Source: Rosettibacter firmus (GTDB taxonomy: Bacteria; Bacteroidota; Ignavibacteria; Ignavibacteriales; Melioribacteraceae). Taken from it: 64,000 nucleotides of DNA. The stretch lies in contig NZ_JAYKGJ010000002.1 of the NCBI RefSeq assembly GCF_036860695.1, positions 192,001 through 256,000 on the forward strand, written 5' to 3'. Within the stretch, counting starts at the first letter, position 1. Each line of letters opens with the position of its first letter. The notes beneath the pieces are model-generated. The model had not been told where the DNA came from, made no database searches, and was given only the letters and a program-made list of their open reading frames with translations. The position numbers and the translations under genes are program-made. Shown in pieces: positions 8,336-16,249 of the stretch.

Positions 8336-8362
8336 AAAAGGGGCAATTAAAGCCCCTTTTTT
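8336..8362. terminator. Intrinsic terminator, probably bidirectional
   Basis: AAAAGGGGC and GCCCCTTTT form a perfect 9-bp stem around a 7-nt loop, with a T-run on the plus strand and a shorter one on the minus strand. It abuts the stop codon of the leftward gene ending at 8361, so its main job is to end that transcript. Confidence 0.8.
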
Positions 8363-10061
8363 ATGCTTTCATTCTTTCGCCTTTTTCTTCTTTACTGAAG
8401 ATCCAGCCAACTACTTTGCCAATATCAATTGTTTCAAAATTATTCCAGTATTTTTTTGTTCTTACAAACATCGAACTTGTATCATCTGGAGGTATTTGTT
8501 CTGTTTCTTCAATAATAGTTTTTATTCTTGATTGCCATATTTTCATGCTTTGAGGTCGTAAGTCTACCCATCCATCGTGTGCCCATAAATCAATTTTATC
8601 TTGTGTAATTTCAAGTTCATTTTCACCCCGATATGGTGGAATTTTAATTTCATTACCTCTAAGAAGTGAGTGACCATCTGGTAAAAGAATTGGAATTCCA
8701 ATTGATATTATTTCATTGCGAAGTTTTGAATCTTTCTTTATGTATTCAAATGCTTTTTGAGATAAACTTTCTGGTGTCTCATTTAATATTTGCTTCATTG
8801 TACCACAAATAATTTTAAGCAAATTGATTTCGTGTAAAAGTTTTGACAGTCTTGGAGGTCCTAATAACTCAAATGCAACACTATTTACATTATGTATTTT
8901 CTCAAGTTCTTTTAATTTTTCAATTGCTGAATGTTGTAAAAATCCAGCACGATATGTAGGTTCTAATGTTGCATTATCGAGAGCATTGATAATATCGTGG
9001 CCTGTGTTGCCACCTTTTATTTCATAGATGACATCATCAGCAATTTCTTCTGGTGTTACATATTCCATTTGACCTTGAGTTGTAATGGATTCAAATTCTC
9101 CAAGAGAAAAAGTACCATTTTCACCAGTATCAATAAAAACAGATTTTAAATGTTCACCCGTAGATTTAAATTTTTTATCCAGATCTAATTTTAATTTTCC
9201 ATTTAATGGAATAGCGTCTTCTATTGATATGTTTAATAATTCAATTGGTTTTCCACCTTTTTTAATTTCTCCATATTCTATTTTTTTCCATGCTATTGCA
9301 GCAGTTGGTTTTATTTCTTTTGTGATTGGTCCCTCGGGAGTTCTTCCCATTAAAAATAGTAATAGAGTATGTGCACCTGCAACAGCAGATTTACTTAATA
9401 ATACTCTTGAAGGTTTTTCCTCGCTGTGTGTGTATGGAATATTTAATCCCATTCCTCCAGTACCACTGGTTCCAATTTTAACGTAAATTTTAGTACCAGC
9501 TTTATTCATTGAATTATAGAGTATCTGAACATGACGAATTAGTTGAGGTACATACTCTGTACAAAAAATTTTTTCTGTCTCTTCTGCTAATATTTCAGCA
9601 GATGGTTTTTTCTCCAGTAACTTTTTAATTCTATAATATCTTGAATATACATCTTGATAAGCAATTGCAGTGGCAGAGTTAACACAATCAATAATTATTT
9701 CTGGTTTAAATTCCATTAATAGATGATAGATTGATGAACTTTGCAATATCTCATCATTTAATTCTTCCATAATATCTTGCATAATAATTTTTCTTGTAAC
9801 AGGATTATCTAATAATTCATTACGATTCATATCCTTGTAGTCATAACGTATAAAAATATTGCCCCACCATGGAATGAAATAATCATCTGGAAGTTGAGGA
9901 AAATCTTTTTTCAACTTTTCAACTTCCTCTTCGGCTTCTTCTTTTTTAAGAGAAGTAACAATTATTTTTTTTGGTTTTTCTGGGATAAGTTTTCTTATAA
10001 CAGCATTGCCAACTAATCCCCATCCCCCTAATACTAAAACAGTTTTGTTTTGAATATCCAT
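8361..10061 (-). CDS. Large NAD(P)-binding Rossmann-fold protein (SDR-related), function unknown
   Basis: 566 residues from ATG 10061, chosen over the open frame extending to 10121 because GGAG lies 7 nt upstream and the Rossmann motif then starts near residue 9. VLVLGGWGLVGNAVIRKL is a clear dinucleotide-binding loop. A Ser-rich KIGTSGTGGMGLNIPYTHSE segment follows near residues 195-215, and FELLGPPRLSKLLHE and LLPDGHSLLRG occur further on. It is about twice the size of a normal SDR, so the C-terminal ~300 residues form one or more extra domains I do not recognise. There is no signal peptide. The enzyme's substrate is unknown. It is transcribed alone, opposite to the ptsN-hisS operon. Confidence 0.65.
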   Translation of the reverse strand: MDIQNKTVLVLGGWGLVGNAVIRKLIPEKPKKIIVTSLKKEEAEEEVEKLKKDFPQLPDDYFIPWWGNIFIRYDYKDMNRNELLDNPVTRKIIMQDIMEELNDEILQSSSIYHLLMEFKPEIIIDCVNSATAIAYQDVYSRYYRIKKLLEKKPSAEILAEETEKIFCTEYVPQLIRHVQILYNSMNKAGTKIYVKIGTSGTGGMGLNIPYTHSEEKPSRVLLSKSAVAGAHTLLLFLMGRTPEGPITKEIKPTAAIAWKKIEYGEIKKGGKPIELLNISIEDAIPLNGKLKLDLDKKFKSTGEHLKSVFIDTGENGTFSLGEFESITTQGQMEYVTPEEIADDVIYEIKGGNTGHDIINALDNATLEPTYRAGFLQHSAIEKLKELEKIHNVNSVAFELLGPPRLSKLLHEINLLKIICGTMKQILNETPESLSQKAFEYIKKDSKLRNEIISIGIPILLPDGHSLLRGNEIKIPPYRGENELEITQDKIDLWAHDGWVDLRPQSMKIWQSRIKTIIEETEQIPPDDTSSMFVRTKKYWNNFETIDIGKVVGWIFSKEEKGERMKA

Positions 10062-10143
10062 AAAGGCTCCATTAACATTTTTTTTGTAAGAAAAATTACA
10101 GTTTGTTAATGCAGTCTGCAAGAAAATTACAATTTTAATTTAA

Positions 10144-10174
10144 TTGCTTAAGGGGATAGCCTTTCTTAAATTTG
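10144..10174 (+). promoter_or_regulatory. Bacteroidota-type promoter of the ptsN-hisS-rlmB operon
   Basis: TTG at 10144-10146, a 20-bp gap, then TAAATTTG at 10167-10174. This fits the -33 TTG / -7 TAnnTTTG consensus of Bacteroidota primary-sigma promoters. It lies 31 bp upstream of the first gene of a rightward operon. Confidence 0.5.
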
Positions 10175-10204
10175 CATTTGTAAATTCAAAAATCTGGTAG
10201 ACTT

Positions 10205-10678
10205 ATGAAAATTTGTGATATTCTAAAAAAAGATAAAATTATTCCTTCGATGAAGGGAAGAAACAAATATGATTTAATAAATGAGCTTGTAGATTTATTT
10301 AAAGATGATGAGCGTGTAAAAGATCTTGAAGGAATGCGTCAATCGGTACATGAGAGAGAAAAAATTATGTCTACAGGTGTTGGAAAAGGTTTTGCAATAC
10401 CTCACTCTAAATCTAATAGTGTGAATGATATTGTTGCTGCATTTGGTAAACTTGATGAACCCGTTGACTTTCAAGCTCTTGATGGACAACCAGTAAATTT
10501 AATATTTTTATTGGTAGGTAAAGAAAATTTGGTGGGCCCACACATTAAACTTTTAAGTCGCATTTCACGTATGATGAATCGAGATGAATTTAGGGAAAGT
10601 CTTGCTAAAGCTAAAACTGCTGATGAGATTTATGAATTATTTGAAAACGAAGAAAAACAATATTTCGAAATAAACTAA
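10205..10678 (+). CDS. ptsN: PTS EIIA-like regulatory protein (PtsN type)
   Basis: 157 residues, the normal length of EIIA-Ntr/fructose-type EIIA domains. The phosphorylatable histidine is H67 in GKGFAIPHSK. VNLIFLLVGKENLVGPHIKLLSRISRM is the conserved core. No EIIB, EIIC, HPr or EI gene is nearby, so it probably regulates by phosphorylation-dependent binding rather than transporting sugar. It is the first gene of a run with hisS, a conserved hypothetical and rlmB, with gaps of 19, 0 and 18 bp. The symbol reflects the family only. Confidence 0.8.
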   Translation: MKICDILKKDKIIPSMKGRNKYDLINELVDLFKDDERVKDLEGMRQSVHEREKIMSTGVGKGFAIPHSKSNSVNDIVAAFGKLDEPVDFQALDGQPVNLIFLLVGKENLVGPHIKLLSRISRMMNRDEFRESLAKAKTADEIYELFENEEKQYFEIN

Positions 10679-10697
10679 TCTTTAGGAACCCTGCTTA

Positions 10698-11960
10698 ATG
10701 ATAAAAGCAATCACTGGAACGAAAGATATCCTTCCAGAAGAAATTTATAGATGGAGAGAATTAGAAAAAATTGTAATTGATACTTTTCGTAATTATAATT
10801 ACAGAGAAATTCGAACACCAATATTTGAAGAGACAAAACTTTTTGCAAGAGGTATTGGTGAATCGACTGATATAGTTAGTAAAGAAATGTATACATTCCT
10901 TGATAGAAGTGGAACAAGTATAACTCTTAAACCAGAAATGACAGCATCTGTTGTTCGAGCATTAATCGAACATTCACTTTACAAAAAGCAAAGCTTGAAT
11001 AAGTTTTTTTATATTTCACCAATGTTTCGACAGGAAAGACCACAGGCTGGAAGGTTGCGTCAATTTCATCAATTTGGTGCAGAAGCTATTGGTAGTAATA
11101 GTCCATACCTTGATGCAGAAATGATTATTATTGCCTATAGCATTTTGAAAAAGCTTGGTTTGCGAAATCTTACTGTTAAAATAAATTCACTCGGTATTCC
11201 GCAATCAAGAGAAAATTATAAGAAAATATTACGAGATTATTTAAATAAACATTTTAATAATTTGTCTAATGAAAGTAAGAAAAGATTTGAATCAAATATT
11301 CTTAGAATTTTTGATAGTAAAGAAGAACAGGATCAAAAAATAATGGCAAATGCTCCATTACTTATTGAATATCTTGATGATGAAAGTCTTGAGCATTTTG
11401 AGAATGTTAAAAAAGCTTTACTTAAGGCTCAAGTCCCTTTTGAAATAGATGCTAAATTAGTACGTGGATTGGATTATTATACTCATACTACTTTTGAAAT
11501 TACAAGTGCAAGTGTTGGTGCTCAGAGTGCACTTTGCGGTGGTGGAAGATATAATGGATTGTCTAAAGAACTTGAAGGACCTGATTTACCTGGTGTGGGA
11601 TTTGCTGCTGGTATCGAAAGAATTCTTCTTGCATGTGAAAATGAAAAAACATTAAATATAGAAGAAGAAAAAATTGATCTATTTATTGTAACTCTTGAAA
11701 AAGATTTAAACGATTTTGCTTTCAATCTTGCTTATAGACTAAGAGAACTAAATGTTTCTGTAGAATTAGATTATCTTGATAGAAGCCTGAAAGCTCAAAT
11801 GAGAGAAGCAAATAAATTAAATTCAAGATTTACTTTAATTGTAGGTGGAGAAGAATTTAAGAATAATCTTCTTGTACTTAAAGATATGTCTAATGGTCAA
11901 CAGATAAATGTTCCTGCGGATGATATCAATAAATTAATATCATACATAAAGGTGAAGTAA
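10698..11960 (+). CDS. hisS: Histidine--tRNA ligase
   Basis: 420 residues, normal for bacterial HisRS. Class II motifs are visible: motif 1 region (ITGTKDILPEEIYRW), TLKPEMTASVVRA, motif 2 (FRQERPQAGRLRQFHQFGAEAIG), the histidine-specific LVRGLDYYTHTTFE and motif 3 (GVGFAAGIERILLA). A C-terminal anticodon-binding domain runs from about residue 325. It charges tRNA-His in the cytoplasm. The start is preceded by AGGA. The stop codon abuts the next gene's start. Confidence 0.97.
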   Translation: MIKAITGTKDILPEEIYRWRELEKIVIDTFRNYNYREIRTPIFEETKLFARGIGESTDIVSKEMYTFLDRSGTSITLKPEMTASVVRALIEHSLYKKQSLNKFFYISPMFRQERPQAGRLRQFHQFGAEAIGSNSPYLDAEMIIIAYSILKKLGLRNLTVKINSLGIPQSRENYKKILRDYLNKHFNNLSNESKKRFESNILRIFDSKEEQDQKIMANAPLLIEYLDDESLEHFENVKKALLKAQVPFEIDAKLVRGLDYYTHTTFEITSASVGAQSALCGGGRYNGLSKELEGPDLPGVGFAAGIERILLACENEKTLNIEEEKIDLFIVTLEKDLNDFAFNLAYRLRELNVSVELDYLDRSLKAQMREANKLNSRFTLIVGGEEFKNNLLVLKDMSNGQQINVPADDINKLISYIKVK

Positions 11961-12479
11961 TTGTCTTTAAGAAAATTAAAAAATATCCCGAAGATCCCAA
12001 AAACAAGGAAAAAGAAACCTGCTACTATTATTGCTTCGATTCCATTGAAGAAGCCAGATAAACTCGAATTTTATTGTAGAGCTTATTTTAAATACGATCC
12101 TAAACTTAAAAAACAGTTTACAGCATTTTTAATAGAAACAAGTATTGAGTTTACAAATTTTTTCTATGAAGTTTCTGCTGAATTAGTTCAGGAAAAAAAT
12201 GTTCTATATATTGTTATAACAGGATTGGTTGCGAGAATGGATAAAGTGCCAGAAGTTTCTCCAGCAAGAAAAGAAATATTACTTGATGTATTAAGCGGCA
12301 TATATACTATTAATGTTGTTAAGCAAGATGGAGCAATAAATTCTGCAGAATTTGATTTTGATATAATTAATAAAAAAATTCAATTAATTAAAGAATTTAT
12401 TCCTAAAAAGAAAAACAACCGTTTCTTTTGTAAATTTGAAGTAGCCAAAGAAAACTTTACATTCCCCGAATCTTATTAA
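11961..12479 (+). CDS. Conserved hypothetical protein, hisS-rlmB operon
   Basis: 172 residues starting at TTG 11961 immediately after the hisS stop; AGGTGA upstream supports this start. The N-terminus is a basic tail (LRKLKNIPKIPKTRKKKP) that could bind RNA. The middle (LEFYCRAYFKYDPKLKKQF...) is mixed alpha/beta. I do not recognise a family. Position between hisS and rlmB suggests a translation-linked role, but this is only context. There is no signal peptide or membrane segment. Confidence 0.7.
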   Translation: MSLRKLKNIPKIPKTRKKKPATIIASIPLKKPDKLEFYCRAYFKYDPKLKKQFTAFLIETSIEFTNFFYEVSAELVQEKNVLYIVITGLVARMDKVPEVSPARKEILLDVLSGIYTINVVKQDGAINSAEFDFDIINKKIQLIKEFIPKKKNNRFFCKFEVAKENFTFPESY

Positions 12480-12497
12480 TTAAAACGAGGAATAAAA

Positions 12498-13232
12498 TTG
12501 CTAAAAATTTATGGGCGTAAACCAGTCCTCGAAGCAATTAATGCTGATGCTGATATTGAAGTTATATATATTGCTTATGGACAGCACGGAGAGATAATTA
12601 ATCAAATTTATACTGCAGCAAAAAAACGAAAAATAAAAATCTCTCAATTAACAAAAGAAAAATTTGATAAACTTGCCGGGAATAAAAATACTCAGGGCGT
12701 AATTGCAATAAAAAGAAGTTATCAATTTTATGATATTCATGAATTAATTGATGAATCGAAAAAATCTAAATATCCACTTCTTCTTTTAATCGATTCTATT
12801 CAGGATACTCATAATGTTGGAGCAATAATTAGAAGTGCTGAATGTGCAGGTGTGGATGGAATTATTCTTACAAGTAACAAAACAGCACCGATAAACGAAA
12901 CTGTAGAAAAATCATCAGCTGGAGCTCTCTCTTATGTAAAAATTTGTAAAGTGAATAGTATTAATAGTGTAATTAAATTACTCAAAGAAGAAGGATTCTG
13001 GATTGTTGGTTCATCATTAACTGAAAATTCAAAACTTTATAATGAAGTAGATTACAAAATGCCTGTAGCTTTAATTGTAGGAAATGAAGAGAAGGGAATT
13101 CATAAATTAGTTGCAGAGAACTGTGATTTTTTAGTTAAAATACCAATGAGAGGGAAAATAAATTCTTTAAATGTTTCTGTTGCAACAGGAATTCTATTGT
13201 TCGAAATAAATAGACAAAGAAATTTACAGTAG
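12498..13232 (+). CDS. rlmB: 23S rRNA (guanosine-2'-O-)-methyltransferase, TrmH/SpoU family
   Basis: 244 residues with a TTG start set by GAGG 7 nt upstream. The N-terminal domain (YGRKPVLEAINADADIEVIY) is the L30e-like substrate-binding domain of RlmB-type enzymes. The C-terminal SPOUT domain holds motif 1 (DSIQDTHNVGAIIRSAECAGVDG), motif 2 (LIVGNEEKGI) and motif 3 (IPMRGKINSLNVSVATGI), which form the knotted SAM site. It methylates the 2'-OH of a guanosine, most likely G2251 of 23S rRNA. Confidence 0.9.
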   Translation: MLKIYGRKPVLEAINADADIEVIYIAYGQHGEIINQIYTAAKKRKIKISQLTKEKFDKLAGNKNTQGVIAIKRSYQFYDIHELIDESKKSKYPLLLLIDSIQDTHNVGAIIRSAECAGVDGIILTSNKTAPINETVEKSSAGALSYVKICKVNSINSVIKLLKEEGFWIVGSSLTENSKLYNEVDYKMPVALIVGNEEKGIHKLVAENCDFLVKIPMRGKINSLNVSVATGILLFEINRQRNLQ

Positions 13233-13359
13233 ATTTTTAATACATAATTATGTTTTGAGAAGAGATTTTGTTAACGAAGAGGAGGCATTAATAATTCCCA
13301 CCTTTCTTGCATTTAAGAAAAAATTTTATTATTAATCACAAAGTATAACATATCCTCGA

Positions 13360-13395
13360 GTAAGTGAGAGAAGAATAAATATTATTCTCATTTAC
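13360..13395 (+). terminator. Weak hairpin between rlmB and the dehydrogenase cluster
   Basis: GTAAGTGAGA and TCTCATTTAC pair with a single G-T over 10 positions around a 16-nt loop. A T-rich tail (TGATTTTCTT) follows. It may end the rlmB operon or act as a leader of the next cluster. Confidence 0.35.
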
Positions 13396-13453
13396 TGATT
13401 TTCTTATCATTCATTTTTTGATTTTGAAATATAAAACTAACTGGAGAACATAT

Positions 13454-14554
13454 ATGGAAGCAGTTGAAAAACCAAAGTTTGCTGTAATTGGTGCTGGTCA
13501 TGGTGGACTTGCAATGGCTGGACATCTTTCTCTGATGGGCTTTCAGGTTAATTTATTTAATCGATCAGAAGAAAGATTGTGGGGAGTCAAAACAACAGGA
13601 GGTATTCGAATAGAAAGTGATTTTGGTCTAAATGGTTTTGGAAAAGTTAATATAGCTACAACTAATATCGAAGAAGCAATAAGTGATGTTGATATAATTA
13701 TGGTGGTAGTTCCTGCTACTGCACACAGATACATTGCTGAAATCTCGGCTCCATACTTAAAAGATGGTCAAATAATTATCTTGAATCCTGGAAGAACATT
13801 TGGAGCTCTCGAATTTAGACAGGTATTAAATAGTTTGAATGTTACAAAGGATGTAATAATTGCAGAAGCACAAACTTTTATTTATGCATCACGTGCAATG
13901 AATCCAGGACAGGTTAGAATTTTTAGAATTAAAAACTCCATACCACTGGCTTCAATTCGAGCTTATCTAATTCCAGAAGTAATAAAAAGAATTCGTGTTG
14001 CATATCCTCAATTTGTTCCGGGTGACAATATATTCAAAACAAGTTTTGATAATATTGGTGCAGTTTTCCATCCATCGTTATGTGTTTTAAATGCAGGCTG
14101 GATAGAAGATGATGAAGAATTTGAATTTTATTATCAGGGAGTTACTCAGTCTGTTGCAAAAGTTCTTGAACAAGTCGATTATGAAAGAGTTAAAGTTGCA
14201 GAAGCTCTGGGCATTCGATCAATAACCGCTCGTGAATGGCTATATCTTGCTTATAGCGCTGTTGGAAATAATTTATATGAATCTATGAAAGCAAATCCAG
14301 GTTATCGTGGTATTAAAGCTCCAAATAGACTAAATATGAGATATATCACTGAAGATGTTCCTACAAGCCTTGTTCCAATAGCTTCTGTTGGGAAAAAGTT
14401 TGGAGTTGAAACACCAACTATTAATTCAATCATTCATCTTGCATCAATATTAACACAAACAGATTACTGGCAGCAAGGAAGAACTGTCGAAAAACTAAAT
14501 ATTAAAGATATGTCATTAAAACAACTTCGTTTACTGGCTATTGGTGAAAAATAA
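13454..14554 (+). CDS. Opine-type NAD(P)-dependent dehydrogenase
   Basis: 366 residues from ATG 13454, which has GGAG 7 nt upstream; the in-frame TTG at 13418 has no such site. The N-terminal Rossmann domain starts with FAVIGAGHGGLAMAGHLSLMG. The C-terminal domain is of the octopine/nopaline dehydrogenase family, with the catalytic-type His at ~206 in NIGAVFHPSLCVLNAGW. Enzymes of this family reductively join an alpha-keto acid to an amino group. The substrate here is unknown. It is followed 12 bp later by a B12-binding protein and then by an asparagine-synthetase-like gene, which suggests a common product. Confidence 0.8.
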   Translation: MEAVEKPKFAVIGAGHGGLAMAGHLSLMGFQVNLFNRSEERLWGVKTTGGIRIESDFGLNGFGKVNIATTNIEEAISDVDIIMVVVPATAHRYIAEISAPYLKDGQIIILNPGRTFGALEFRQVLNSLNVTKDVIIAEAQTFIYASRAMNPGQVRIFRIKNSIPLASIRAYLIPEVIKRIRVAYPQFVPGDNIFKTSFDNIGAVFHPSLCVLNAGWIEDDEEFEFYYQGVTQSVAKVLEQVDYERVKVAEALGIRSITAREWLYLAYSAVGNNLYESMKANPGYRGIKAPNRLNMRYITEDVPTSLVPIASVGKKFGVETPTINSIIHLASILTQTDYWQQGRTVEKLNIKDMSLKQLRLLAIGEK

Positions 14555-14566
14555 AAGGAATATTTT

Positions 14567-16198
14567 ATGAATAATAAAAAATTAATTCTTGGTTCTGCAA
14601 TTGGAAATTGTGTTCACATTGGAGGTCTAAATCATTTTCTTCGAATTGCGGAACTGGAAGGTTATAAAACTTATTCTCTTGGTCCTGCAGTTCCACTCGA
14701 AAGATTATTCAGTGAGATTAATAGATTATCTCCTGATATTGTTGCTGTTAGTTATCGTCTTACACCTGAAGTAGCAGATAAACTTTTTGATGAGTTGAAA
14801 GAATTAATCAATCAAAGAGCACAAAATATTAAATTTATATTTGGAGGAACTCCATCTGTTGCCGAGATAGCTCGTAAAAAAAATATTTTTGAAAAAATAT
14901 TTGATGGAACGGAAAGTTTTGATGATGTTAGAGCTTATTTAAGAGGGACACAGAAAAAAAATCTTAACGAAATTTATCCTCAAACACTCTTGGAAAGAAT
15001 AAATCAGAAATATCCATACCCAATTTTAAGACATCATTTTGGAAGACCTTCACTCGAAGAAACAATTGAAGGGATTAAAAAAATATCTGAAGCTCAGGTA
15101 CTTGATGTTATATCACTTGGTACAGATCAAAATGCACAGGAATTCTTTTTCAATCCAGAATTAATGAAACCAGAATTAAACGGAGCAGGTGGTGTGCCTG
15201 TTAGAAAAAAAGAAGATTTGATTGCATTATATCAAGCATCAAGATGTGGGAATTATCCATTAATGCGTTGTTACAGTGGTACAAATGATTTAATTAAATG
15301 GGCAGAAATGAGTGTCGAAACAATTCGTAATGCATGGGCAGCAATCCCATTAACCTGGTATAGTGTAATGGATGGAAGATCTAAAAGACCACTTGAAGTT
15401 TCTATTGCAGAGAATCAAAAAGCAATGCGCTGGTATGCAGAACGTAATATTCCGGTTGAAGTAAATGAATCGCATCAATGGAGTTTACGTGATGCTCACG
15501 ATTCTCTTGCAGTTGCTATGGCATTTCTTGCTGCATACAATGCTAAAAAAGTTGGAGTTAAAAATTATGTAGCTCAATTTATGTTTAACACTCCACCAGG
15601 AACATCTCCACAAATGGATTTAGCAAAAATGATGGCAAAGAATGAATTAATTGAAGAATTAAGAGATGATAATTTCAATATAATTCGAGAAGTTCGTGCT
15701 GGTATCGCACATTTTTCACCTGATCCACAAATTGCAAAAGGTCAGCTTGCAGCTTCTGCATTGATTAGTTTATCTCTTAAACCACATATACTTCATGTTG
15801 TGGCATATTGCGAAGGAGACCATGCAGTATATCCAGAAGAACTTATTGAAAGTTGTAATATAGTTCATGGTGTAATTCAAAATTCACTCCATGGTTTGCC
15901 AGATGTATCAAATGATGAAAAAATTATTGAGCGAAAAAATCAACTAAAAGAAGAAGCAGGAACTCTACTGCGAGCAATAAAAAATTTTGGAGCGAATTTA
16001 AGTAACGATCCCTGGTCCGATCCAAAAGTATTAGCTTCGGCGATTAAAATAGGAATACTAGATACACCTCATTTTATTGGTAATCCTCATTTGTGTGGTA
16101 AAATAAAAACCAATTTAATCAATGGGGCGTGGTATGCAATAGATAATGATGGAAACATTTTAAAAGAGAAAGAAAGATTGAAAGAATATTTAGATTAA
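14567..16198 (+). CDS. Cobalamin-binding, mutase-like protein
   Basis: 543 residues. Residues ~1-130 look like a B12-binding domain: GNCVHIGGLNHFLRIAELEG matches DxHxxG with Cys in place of Asp, then IVAVSYRLT and FIFGGTP at the expected positions. The remaining ~400 residues look like the TIM-barrel catalytic domain of adenosylcobalamin carbon-skeleton mutases, glutamate-mutase-E type (AAIPLTWYSVMDGRSKRP, QFMFNTPPGTSPQMD, AGIAHFSPDPQIAKGQ). That likeness is a fold-level impression. If correct, the protein fuses the two mutase subunits that are separate in glutamate mutase. Substrate unknown. AAAGGA precedes the ATG. Confidence 0.6.
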   Translation: MNNKKLILGSAIGNCVHIGGLNHFLRIAELEGYKTYSLGPAVPLERLFSEINRLSPDIVAVSYRLTPEVADKLFDELKELINQRAQNIKFIFGGTPSVAEIARKKNIFEKIFDGTESFDDVRAYLRGTQKKNLNEIYPQTLLERINQKYPYPILRHHFGRPSLEETIEGIKKISEAQVLDVISLGTDQNAQEFFFNPELMKPELNGAGGVPVRKKEDLIALYQASRCGNYPLMRCYSGTNDLIKWAEMSVETIRNAWAAIPLTWYSVMDGRSKRPLEVSIAENQKAMRWYAERNIPVEVNESHQWSLRDAHDSLAVAMAFLAAYNAKKVGVKNYVAQFMFNTPPGTSPQMDLAKMMAKNELIEELRDDNFNIIREVRAGIAHFSPDPQIAKGQLAASALISLSLKPHILHVVAYCEGDHAVYPEELIESCNIVHGVIQNSLHGLPDVSNDEKIIERKNQLKEEAGTLLRAIKNFGANLSNDPWSDPKVLASAIKIGILDTPHFIGNPHLCGKIKTNLINGAWYAIDNDGNILKEKERLKEYLD

Positions 16199-16249
16199 AA
16201 TATTTCTTTAAAGACTAAATTTTTACTTCATAGTATAGGAGTTGATATT

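Noticed and set aside
8824-9486. Open frames on the plus strand opposite the large Rossmann protein gene
   Set aside because: They lack ribosome sites and recognisable motifs; the minus-strand frame contains a clear NAD-binding loop and has a proper start and terminator.
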